DNA from: Nitrospirales bacterium
GTDB lineage: Bacteria > Nitrospirota > Nitrospiria > Nitrospirales > UBA8639
NCBI GenBank assembly: GCA_029261255.1
Contig: JAJDBQ010000144.1
Span: 1 to 37,457 of the forward strand
DNA length: 37,457 nt
Reading direction: 5' to 3'
Part shown: positions 1 through 7,257 of the stretch, piece after piece
Numbering within the stretch: position 1 is the stretch's first letter
Layout: each line of letters opens with the position of its first letter
Position numbers and translations under genes: made by a program
Notes under the pieces: generated by a model
What the model was told of the DNA's origin: nothing
Databases searched by the model: none
The model's input: the letters and a program-made list of their open reading frames with translations, nothing else

Positions 1-1
1 T

Positions 2-19
2 TTCATGCAGAACACATAA
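2..19 (+). CDS. possible last codons of an upstream gene
   Basis: The frame starting at base 2 reads five sense codons (F M Q N T) and then TAA at 17-19. The Shine-Dalgarno of the next gene overlaps this stop, as in a tightly packed operon. It may be the 3' end of a gene lying outside the window. It is too short to identify and could be chance. Confidence 0.2.
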   Translation, partial: FMQNT

Positions 20-31
20 AGGATGCATCAT

Positions 32-2356
32 ATGGAGTTACGGCCTCAAGAGTGGTTTCAAACAATTCAACAAGAATATCTCCAACGATTTGTTGGACAA
101 GGTGGCTCCTCTGTGAAGTTTGTGGTGACACCGTCTGAAACAGATTGCTCCCAGGTGCAAGATCAATTAGTGGCACTGGCGGAGAAGGAACACTATGCCT
201 GTGTTCGTGTTGATGCCAAAGATACCAAGATCCACATGATGGATAAATTTTTCCATGAAGTCGCACGTCGGGTACCATGGGATGAGTTGGCTTCGCAATT
301 CGTCCGACGGCTTCTTCAAGAAAATGGCTATAAAATTCCTGAAGAAAAAGAAGAATTTTCAATGGCAGGCGTCGCTCGGATGAATGAACGAGCAGAGCCA
401 TTGTTGCGACGTGATCTAAATAGCTGGCTCGAACGAGCGATTTATCGAGATACGCACATGTGTCAAGAATTTCGCATGGCGATGATTCGTCTCTGTTTGG
501 GGCAAATGGATTCTGCTGCGGAAAGTCCGTTTATGACTGAACCGGTGAAGACATGGTTGTGTGGAGAATTGCGTCAGATTTCCTCATTAAAAGAGGCGCT
601 CATTTTCCAAAAAATCGTTCGCACTAACGCTCGATATATGTTTGCGTCGTTGTCCCGTTGGTTGAGGCTTGTTGGGAAGACAGGGTTAGTCGTGTCGTTG
701 GATTTGAGTCGATGCTTGGAAAGCAAGAAACCTTCTTCACCCGAAGGCTTGTATTATGGAGTGTCAGCAACGATGGATGCCTATGAAATGCTGCGTCAAT
801 TTATTGATGGAACTGATGACCTCCAAGGTCTCTTGTTGGTCGTCATGGTTCCTCCTGAATTTCTCACAGATGCGCGACGAGGTCTGAGTCGATATGAAGC
901 ACTGAAATTGAGAATTTGGGATGAAGTTCGAGACCGACAATATCAAAACCCACTTGGTGCGCTCATTCGATTAGCCGCTTGTGGCCATGATTTAGAAGAA
1001 GTCGGAGGACTTGATGACTCCTATGAGCAGACGGCGATGGCGAATGGGGACGTGAGTCATCAACGGACGATGGAGGCCTTACGTTCTGGTGTTCCGAATC
1101 GAGATGTCGTGAAAGTGTTGGGTAGTCACCAGCCAGATCTCGAAGGAAAGTTTCGTCGATTGTTGCAAGAAATGGAGAGTCAGGTTCCACAAGGGAGTCC
1201 GACGAAAGGGTTGATCATTGAAGGGGGCTTTGGCAGCGGGAAATCACATCTCTTGAAAGCCTTACAACATGTGGCAGTTGAGCAGCAGTTCGTCTGTAGC
1301 CCGATTGTCATTAGTAAGGAAACGCCTCTCTATAATGTCGCTACGTTGTTTCGATCGGCCATCACAGATGCCCTGGTCCCGGGAAAGCAAGGCGATGCGT
1401 TAACCGAAATCGCGGGAGAATTGAATTTTCAAAGCCCACAGTATGCCGAACTTTATGATTGGGTGCATCGAGCGGATTCAGGCTGCGACGCGCGGTTTGC
1501 TGCAACGTTGTATCTCTATGAACGGATGATTAACGATCCTGAATTGAGTCATCGCATGATTAGGTATTGGGCTGGTGATCCAATAAGTAATGGACAACTC
1601 AAGAAGTATCTTCAAGGTTGTGCTCCAGAGATACCCTATGTCTTTGAGAAAATCTCACCACAAGAGTTGGCTTGGCAGCGTTTTCAATTTGTCTCTCGAT
1701 TGGTGATGGCGGCTGGGTACAAGGGATGGATCTTGCTGATTGACGAAGTCGAAATTATTGGCCGATATTCATTTAAGCAACGTATGAAATCATATGCCGA
1801 GGTGGCACGTTGGTTAGGAGCACGAGAAGACACTGTCTGTCCAGGAATTACTGGGATTGTGGCTTTGACGGATGATTTCCAAAGTGTTGTGTTAGAAGAA
1901 AAGCAAGATACTCACAAGATCGAGCAATTAGCTCAGAGTGAAGACGTGAGCGATCCTGCGAATCATGCCCATGCATCCCTTCGCGGCATTCGACTGATCG
2001 AAGAGGAAGGTGTAGAACTCACTCGACCCTATGAGACAATGGTTGATGCCCTCTATGAGCGACTTCGAGGATTACATGGGTCAGCCTATAGTTGGGATCC
2101 ACCACAGGTGTCAGCCGTGGAGAAGCTATCGAGTACGCGAATGCGCGAGTATGTGCGGGGATGGATTACTGAGTGGGATTTGCGGAGATTGTATCCTGAA
2201 GCGCAACTCGATATTGAGATTTTGGATGTTCGGCAGACATATGATGAAGATCAGGAGCTCGAATCGACCGGCTCTGAAGAATCCGATTCCTTGGCCAATA
2301 CCGAAGCTGAAGACGCGATGCTAGCCGTCGCACAACAAAATCAAGCTCCCGTGTAA
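32..2356 (+). CDS. BrxC/BrxD-type (DUF2791) P-loop NTPase
   Basis: This is a large ATPase of the family found in BREX phage-defence and TerB-linked stress loci. The C-terminal half carries EALRSGVPNRDVVKVLG, typical of the family, then Walker A GGFGSGKSH (Lys ~404) and Walker B LLIDEVE (Asp571-Glu572). The N-terminal ~350 residues look like a related domain without a Walker A. They include GGSSVKFVV near the start and a hydrophobic LLLVVMVPPEF strand, so this half may be a degenerate copy. I chose ATG at 32 because AAGGA at 19-23 lies 8 bases before it. The ATG at 23 has no room for a ribosome site. At about 774 residues it is much longer than single-domain BrxD. No partner gene follows, so any partners must lie upstream, outside the window. 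The family call is good; the defence role is inference. Confidence 0.8.
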   Translation: MELRPQEWFQTIQQEYLQRFVGQGGSSVKFVVTPSETDCSQVQDQLVALAEKEHYACVRVDAKDTKIHMMDKFFHEVARRVPWDELASQFVRRLLQENGYKIPEEKEEFSMAGVARMNERAEPLLRRDLNSWLERAIYRDTHMCQEFRMAMIRLCLGQMDSAAESPFMTEPVKTWLCGELRQISSLKEALIFQKIVRTNARYMFASLSRWLRLVGKTGLVVSLDLSRCLESKKPSSPEGLYYGVSATMDAYEMLRQFIDGTDDLQGLLLVVMVPPEFLTDARRGLSRYEALKLRIWDEVRDRQYQNPLGALIRLAACGHDLEEVGGLDDSYEQTAMANGDVSHQRTMEALRSGVPNRDVVKVLGSHQPDLEGKFRRLLQEMESQVPQGSPTKGLIIEGGFGSGKSHLLKALQHVAVEQQFVCSPIVISKETPLYNVATLFRSAITDALVPGKQGDALTEIAGELNFQSPQYAELYDWVHRADSGCDARFAATLYLYERMINDPELSHRMIRYWAGDPISNGQLKKYLQGCAPEIPYVFEKISPQELAWQRFQFVSRLVMAAGYKGWILLIDEVEIIGRYSFKQRMKSYAEVARWLGAREDTVCPGITGIVALTDDFQSVVLEEKQDTHKIEQLAQSEDVSDPANHAHASLRGIRLIEEEGVELTRPYETMVDALYERLRGLHGSAYSWDPPQVSAVEKLSSTRMREYVRGWITEWDLRRLYPEAQLDIEILDVRQTYDEDQELESTGSEESDSLANTEAEDAMLAVAQQNQAPV

Positions 2357-2945
2357 ATATGTTTTCTCATAGGTAGTCTTTCGAGTAACTACTTCAAAAA
2401 ATAGTGGGTCATCGAATAGGCCGAAAGCCGATTGGATGCCCCACAACTCAGTACGTATTGTTCTTCACACAGACAGGCTTTGTTTAATCCCCAACATTCC
2501 TGTAGCAACTTGGCCGTTCGTTCCCTCCCCTGAGTCTGTATTCCCATTCTGGAAATCTATGTAGCTATCCTCTCAAGTGATCGCGATTCGCTTGGCTGTA
2601 ATCATGAGACTGTCTGAATCCGGATACTTGTGTCATGTGTCGTCTGTTGCTTCAAGCTGCCTTGCTCGCATTGGTGATTTTGTGTGTGTGCTTCACGGCG
2701 ATAATGTGGCGAGGTTGTGTACGTGCAGGAGGCTGTTCCTCGTGTTGAATTGTATTCAGTGCAAATCACAAGTTGAAAGAAATTTAGAGTGATTCAGGCT
2801 AGATATGTTGAGTACGACAGAGTCCGTTTCGTGAAAGGATACTACATTTTTATCCAAAATTGTCCGATAATCTTGTTCAGGGGAGTGCTCTGCGCAGGGC
2901 ACATGCCTTCATTCGAATGCGAAAGCCATGTAAGGATAACAATCT
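2357..2945. other. 589-base intergenic stretch
   Basis: This stretch separates the NTPase from the heme-site kinase. Apart from one possible small membrane-protein gene (2635-2748) I see no RNA gene, clear terminator or mobile element. AAGGA at 2933-2937 is the ribosome site that supports the GTG start of the next gene. Confidence 0.5.
2635..2748 (+). CDS. possible 37-residue membrane peptide, Cys-rich tail
   Basis: ATG to TGA encodes a peptide whose first ~24 residues are almost all hydrophobic (MCRLLLQAALLALVILCVCF), followed by IMWRG and a short tail with three cysteines (GCVRAGGCSSC). This is what a single-pass small membrane protein looks like. The ribosome site is weak, with only a GGAT about 14 bases upstream. 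It is not recognised as any family. It lies just upstream of a sensor kinase that also has a periplasmic Cys motif, but a link is speculation. A chance open frame is quite possible. Confidence 0.3.
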   Translation: MCRLLLQAALLALVILCVCFTAIMWRGCVRAGGCSSC

Positions 2946-4667
2946 GTGTCGGAAGTGACGCTTGATAAAGAAGTTCCGCTGCCCTCATCCAGCATATGGG
3001 GGAAGTGTGCTGCGAGGATTCTTGGAGTACTAGAAATTCTCCACAATCAAACCATACCTATCCTCACTGTTCTTTTTGGGCTGTGCTTGTTGATTATTTA
3101 TACTCATATCACGCAGTTGAAAGCGCAAATGGTTGAAACTATTGCACTGCGTGGTGCAGATACCTATGCCAGAGAATCCAGTGATATGCGGGAATGGTAC
3201 GCCATCGAAGCAGTACAACGTCTTCATGTCCTCGGGATCAAAGCCTCTGGTGAAACAGACGGAGCCGTGCCCTTGCCTACGCTGCTCAGCTCGAACTTAG
3301 GTGCTCAATTGATCTCAGGAAGGTCTGGTGAGCGTGTGCGGTTGTCGAGCCAGTATCCATTTCCACAAGCAGGCGATTCTGAGCCACAAATGGATAAGTT
3401 TCAGCGTGAGGCCTTGGACTTTTTGACTCAACAGCCGGAGCAGTCCTTTTATCAGGTCGATCAAGTTGATGGTCGTCAATCCCTGCGTTTTGCCACCGCC
3501 AGTCGGATGCAAGAAGGATGTGTGACGTGCCATAACGAAAAAGCCGAGAGCCCCAAGCGTGATTGGCAGGTTGGACAAGTCGGAGGAATCGTGGAAGTCG
3601 TCTATCCACTAGATTCGTTAGAGAAAATTACGAGGATGAACTGGCTCGATTCTTACGGAATGATGGGCGTCTTGGTGGTCTTGTGGTTAGGCGGTTTTGG
3701 ATTAATCGTTTTAAAACTTCGCCGAGTGTCTGGCGAATTAGAGAGCCGAGTCGAGCAACGAACAGCCGATTTGAATGAATCACATCGACAATTAGAATTG
3801 GAAATACACGAACGGAAAGTAGCGGAGAATACGATTCGTCAGGCTCGAGATAATCTTGAAAAGCGGGTGCAAGAGCGAACGGCAAAGCTCGCCTCATCGA
3901 ATGCGGAGCTGATTCGAGAAGTGGCTGAACGAAAACGAGCGGAAAATGATACTCGAAGCCTCAATTCACAGCTCGTGCAGCGCTCAGCTCAATTGGAGGC
4001 AAGTAATAAAGAGCTAGAAGCCTTTAGTTATTCTGTTTCACATGATCTTCGTGCACCGTTGCGAGGGATCGATGGGTTTAGCCAGGCCGTGTTGGAAGAT
4101 TATGACGATAAGTTAGACGACTCGGGACGAAGTTATTTGCAACGGGTACGTGCTGCCAGTCAGCGCATGTCGCAGCTCATTGATGCCATGCTGAATTTAG
4201 CGCGACTCACGCGTGCGGATATTCATACTCAGGACTTTGACATGAGCACAATCGTCGCTGAAATACTTGACGATTTGCAGAAAATGGAGCCGGAGCGAGA
4301 AGTGACATGCGTTGTGGCTCATGATTTATATGCGACCGCCGATCCCAAGTTGCTTCGAGCCGTGCTGGAAAACCTGCTGGGCAATGCTTGGAAATTTACC
4401 CGTCTGCAAGAAGCTCCATGCATTGAATTTGGCCATGGTCAGTACAAAGGTCAGGCAGCATTTTTTGTCAAAGATAATGGGGCCGGTTTTGATATGACTT
4501 ATTCGCATAAACTGTTCGGCACATTTCAACGCTTGCATGCCTATACGGAGTATCCCGGCGTAGGAGTCGGGTTGGCCACAGTGCATCGTATTATCCAGAG
4601 ACATGGCGGGCAAATTTGGGCAGAGGGTGCGGTTGATGAAGGCGCGACTTTTCATTTTACTTTATAG
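2946..4667 (+). CDS. membrane histidine kinase with periplasmic heme-type CxxCH domain
   Basis: This is a sensor kinase of 573 residues. In order it shows a membrane segment (~37-53), a periplasmic domain (~55-237) resembling the DUF3365/Tll0287-like heme family, a second membrane segment (~239-258), a long charged coiled coil (~260-355), a HisKA domain with phospho-acceptor His366 in [11 protein letters not shown], and an HATPase domain. The HATPase has N box LLGNAWKF, G1 KDNGAGF and G2 GVGVGLA. The periplasmic domain contains CVTCH at 192-196, a single c-type heme attachment motif, so redox or small-gas sensing is likely. The GTG start has AAGGA 9 bases upstream. The receiver gene 20 bases downstream is its likely partner. 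Heme binding is inferred from the motif. Confidence 0.88.
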   Translation: MSEVTLDKEVPLPSSSIWGKCAARILGVLEILHNQTIPILTVLFGLCLLIIYTHITQLKAQMVETIALRGADTYARESSDMREWYAIEAVQRLHVLGIKASGETDGAVPLPTLLSSNLGAQLISGRSGERVRLSSQYPFPQAGDSEPQMDKFQREALDFLTQQPEQSFYQVDQVDGRQSLRFATASRMQEGCVTCHNEKAESPKRDWQVGQVGGIVEVVYPLDSLEKITRMNWLDSYGMMGVLVVLWLGGFGLIVLKLRRVSGELESRVEQRTADLNESHRQLELEIHERKVAENTIRQARDNLEKRVQERTAKLASSNAELIREVAERKRAENDTRSLNSQLVQRSAQLEASNKELEAFSYSVSHDLRAPLRGIDGFSQAVLEDYDDKLDDSGRSYLQRVRAASQRMSQLIDAMLNLARLTRADIHTQDFDMSTIVAEILDDLQKMEPEREVTCVVAHDLYATADPKLLRAVLENLLGNAWKFTRLQEAPCIEFGHGQYKGQAAFFVKDNGAGFDMTYSHKLFGTFQRLHAYTEYPGVGVGLATVHRIIQRHGGQIWAEGAVDEGATFHFTL

Positions 4668-4687
4668 AAACACCGAAGGAGGGGAGC

Positions 4688-5137
4688 ATGGCACAGAAAC
4701 ACATTTTATTAGTTGAGGACCATCCCGATGATGAAGAGCTGACCATGAGAGCATTAAAGAAAAATAATATTATGAATGAAGTGGTGGTGGCACGTGATGG
4801 TGTCCAGGCTTTGGAATACTTATTTGGAACAGGAGCCCATGCTGGGCGTGATATGGATGTCATGCCTCAAATTATTTTATTGGATCTCAAACTTCCTAAG
4901 ATCGATGGCTTGGAGGTCCTCAGGCGGTTACGTGCAGATGAACGAACAAAGTTCTTGCCAGTGGTCGTACTCACATCCTCTAAAGAAGAGCAGGACATTG
5001 TGAAGAGTTATCAATTAGGAGCGAATAGCTATGTTCGTAAACCGGTAGATTTTCAGGAGTTTTCTCAGGCTGTGCAAAACCTGGGTTTATATTGGCTCAT
5101 CTTAAATGAGCAGGCTCCGGAGAGAGTGCCTGTGTAA
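4688..5137 (+). CDS. Rcp1-like single-domain response regulator
   Basis: This 149-residue protein is a lone receiver domain. It has the acidic pair Glu10-Asp11, phospho-acceptor Asp66 in IILLDLKLP, the switch Thr in VVLTSS and Lys118 in VRKPVDF. The DGxxALEYLFG insertion and the C-terminal LYWLILNE tail are typical of the Rcp1 group that partners phytochrome-type kinases. It has no output domain. The ribosome site GGAGGGG is strong and the gene starts 20 bases after the heme-site kinase, so the pair is almost surely one operon. It should accept phosphate from that kinase and pass the signal by binding or phosphotransfer. Confidence 0.92.
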   Translation: MAQKHILLVEDHPDDEELTMRALKKNNIMNEVVVARDGVQALEYLFGTGAHAGRDMDVMPQIILLDLKLPKIDGLEVLRRLRADERTKFLPVVVLTSSKEEQDIVKSYQLGANSYVRKPVDFQEFSQAVQNLGLYWLILNEQAPERVPV

Positions 5138-5206
5138 TTACGCGTTTTTGTCGGTTACCTGATGTGGTGATGTTCCAGTTATTCTCACAATACTGTGTGT
5201 CTAGAA

Positions 5207-5241
5207 TGACAATTTTGTGTCAGTAGTCCCGACACCCTGTC
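5207..5241. promoter_or_regulatory. two adjacent TGACA/TGTCA dyads
   Basis: TGACA-N6-TGTCA (5207-5222) is followed nine bases on by GACA-N3-TGTC (5231-5241). Repeated dyads with the same half-site can be an operator. They lie in the 315-base gap (5138-5452) between the receiver gene and the zinc-ribbon gene, about 210 bases before the latter. Nothing else was recognised in that gap. AT-rich short dyads arise easily by chance. Confidence 0.2.
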
Positions 5242-5452
5242 AATATATTGAGGGCTCGTCCCCTCTACACAATGATTCCTGAAAAGGCTGATCCTTTCGG
5301 TTTGATGATGTGCGTCTCCGAAACATCTAGGGTTTTCCCTCATTCCTTCTAGAATAACACGGGCTAGCAGAGTCTGTTGTTGTCTAGGCATATCCCTTGC
5401 TGACATACAGATGGTGGAAGACCATCGCCTTTACGTTTCAAGGAGGAATGCC

Positions 5453-5845
5453 ATGAGACGACTCGTAAGACTGGAACCCGCCGAACCGGCTATTCTTTCT
5501 GAATATCGACGTCGTACAAGAAAAACGCCTACGAGTGATGGATTTGGTGCGAGGCTCTCAAAGCCTGGGAAAGGGAGTAGTTGCAGTATCACGAAATGTG
5601 GATACTGCGGAGGAGAGGTGAAGGTGCTTGTCTCCCCTCGGCGCAATCCACATTCCAATAAACTTGGTCGTGCCGTTTCGATGAAAGATCATGATTTGTG
5701 TAGGCGGTGTTGGCGACGGGTGATGCAGCAACAGCGAAAAGAAGGGATCACAATCCTGCCACTTTCGATGTTTATCGGAGGGACAAAATTGCGACCTCGG
5801 TTACTGATATCAAATCTGGGTGCACTGCCGAGAGAGGCTTCGTAA
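5453..5845 (+). CDS. small basic zinc-ribbon protein, unknown function
   Basis: I place the start at ATG 5453, where AGGAGG (5441-5446) lies 6 bases upstream. An in-frame ATG at 5411 has no ribosome site. The 130-residue product is rich in Arg and Lys and has two Cys pairs, CGYC and CRRC, about 40 residues apart, enough to build one zinc-binding ribbon. There is no signal peptide or membrane segment. The family is not recognised. A nucleic-acid or protein-binding role is plausible from the charge and the zinc ribbon, but this is inference. It stands alone between the kinase pair and convergent minus-strand genes. Confidence 0.6.
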   Translation: MRRLVRLEPAEPAILSEYRRRTRKTPTSDGFGARLSKPGKGSSCSITKCGYCGGEVKVLVSPRRNPHSNKLGRAVSMKDHDLCRRCWRRVMQQQRKEGITILPLSMFIGGTKLRPRLLISNLGALPREAS

Positions 5846-5906
5846 CCGACAATACGATAGGGTAAATGAGGTTTGGCGGTATTGGGAAAAGAGCCTGAAA
5901 GAAAAT

Positions 5907-6476
5907 TTATGGATTTGCTGAAAGCCCAGCCTGGGTTAGTCGGGAAAATTTTTCGGCAAGCCTGGTGTTTTGATAGACCACGTTGAGTGTCATATTGCCA
6001 AACTTGCGACGAACGATTTCTAATATAATCTGCCCATCCTCATAGCCTGCCTTGAGTTCTTGAAGCTTCTTGTCAAGAAACGCATTCATGGTTTCATCGG
6101 TGAAATCATGCGTGAGTCGATAGCTGTCGGCCATCATCATTTGTAACTGTTGATGCCACAGATCTGAATATTGCCCCATGTCAATGGTGATTTTTTCCAG
6201 TCGAGGCGGTTCGGAGGCTTGAGAGCCGCTTGTTTCTGCTTCTTTGTCATAGCTGAGGTGTAGGTAGCGAATTTTACCGGAAAGATCGTAGAGACATTCT
6301 CGAGAGGTCGAACAGGCTTCGAATTTCTTGACGTCTTCTTGGGTCATGCCGAATTTTAAATCACGAAAACCGTCGAGTGGTTCGGCACCGTAGACTGGAA
6401 GACAAACAACAACTAGTGCGATTGACGCAAGAAGCCAAATAGATGCAAGAGCATAGTTCCAACGAGCTTGACTCAT
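5907..6476 (-). CDS. secreted protein of unknown function
   Basis: The 189-residue product begins with a short polar stretch, a hydrophobic core (LASIWLLASIALVVV) and a probable signal peptidase site after PVYGA. The mature protein opens with a GFRDLKFGMTQEDV motif, a pattern common at the start of small periplasmic proteins in which the region after the signal forms a helix cap. Two cysteines (FEACSTSRECLYD) may form a disulfide. The rest is charged and probably helical. The function is unknown. It converges with the zinc-ribbon gene. Confidence 0.7.
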   Translation of the reverse strand: MSQARWNYALASIWLLASIALVVVCLPVYGAEPLDGFRDLKFGMTQEDVKKFEACSTSRECLYDLSGKIRYLHLSYDKEAETSGSQASEPPRLEKITIDMGQYSDLWHQQLQMMMADSYRLTHDFTDETMNAFLDKKLQELKAGYEDGQIILEIVRRKFGNMTLNVVYQNTRLAEKFSRLTQAGLSANP

Positions 6477-6678
6477 AGGAGAGAAGGTCTTTCTTTCATG
6501 GAGTATTCATCATCTGATTTTACCTAAAGAAGATTGTTTACCTTATCAGATTATGTTGAGAGATGGCGATCGAAATCACGATGTGGAAATTTTGTGAAAG
6601 AGGGTAAGAGAAGTAATCACTGGCTGTTGGGGGTAACACATAGAGTGCGGTGCTTGTTGGAAAAGTTTATTTTACATG

Positions 6679-6966
6679 CTAACGAAGATCATTCAGTAAC
6701 CACCAAGGTCGTCGATTGTAGCCCTTGTCTAACATGCATTGTTCAATCTGTTGTTTGAGTGTTTCTTGGTCCACATAATCCTGTCCTTTATTTGTCTTTT
6801 GTACGTGGAGCGAACATTCCAGTTGTTTATTTGGCGAGACTTCATGCCCATCTGTTTTTACCCAGAGTGAACGAGTGCACCCGACCATTGATCACCCAAT
6901 CAAGATCAATAAAGACAGAAAACAGAAAGAGCGAGCCGTAACGTGGTCAGGATGAATGTGAGACAT
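6679..6966 (-). pseudogene. small lipoprotein gene broken by an in-frame TGA
   Basis: Reading from ATG at 6966, the frame encodes a charged start, a hydrophobic core (SFCFLSLLILIG), TGA at 6892-6894, then SMVGC and the mature sequence to 6679. If TGA were TGG (Trp), this would be a standard lipoprotein signal peptide ending in a lipobox-like MVGC. The C-terminal part (TLKQQIEQCMLDKGY) matches the QCM-x-KGY ending common in small envelope lipoproteins. An ATG right after the stop (6888) could still start a 69-residue protein without a signal. It is either a recent nonsense mutation or a sequencing error. The flanks 6477-6678 and 6967-7257 hold nothing else I can support. Confidence 0.5.
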
Positions 6967-7257
6967 GGGGTATGAGCCTTGGGATTGTGTGAAGAGAAAT
7001 GAAATCTGGAGTCACTATGCCTAGAGGATCGTTCATTCTATAAGGATCAACTGCACCATGCGCTACATATGCAGCAATATCCAATATGCCATCTCATTGA
7101 CCTTAATGACATCTGTGACGGAACTTCAAATGAAAGTACTGTTTTTGAAAGGAGCAAGTCTTTGCAAACTGTCATATAAAAGAGGGTTGGATTGAATATA
7201 TTTTCCACATATTGTGTCATAAGATAAGTGAAGGATTTGTCTATTTCTGAGAAAACC

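Noticed and set aside
2577-2792. 71-residue frame in the gap before the heme-site kinase
   Set aside because: It is in another frame from the better hydrophobic peptide at 2635 and lacks any domain or ribosome site.
5411-5452. Longer start for the zinc-ribbon protein
   Set aside because: ATG 5411 has no ribosome site, while ATG 5453 has AGGAGG at the right distance.
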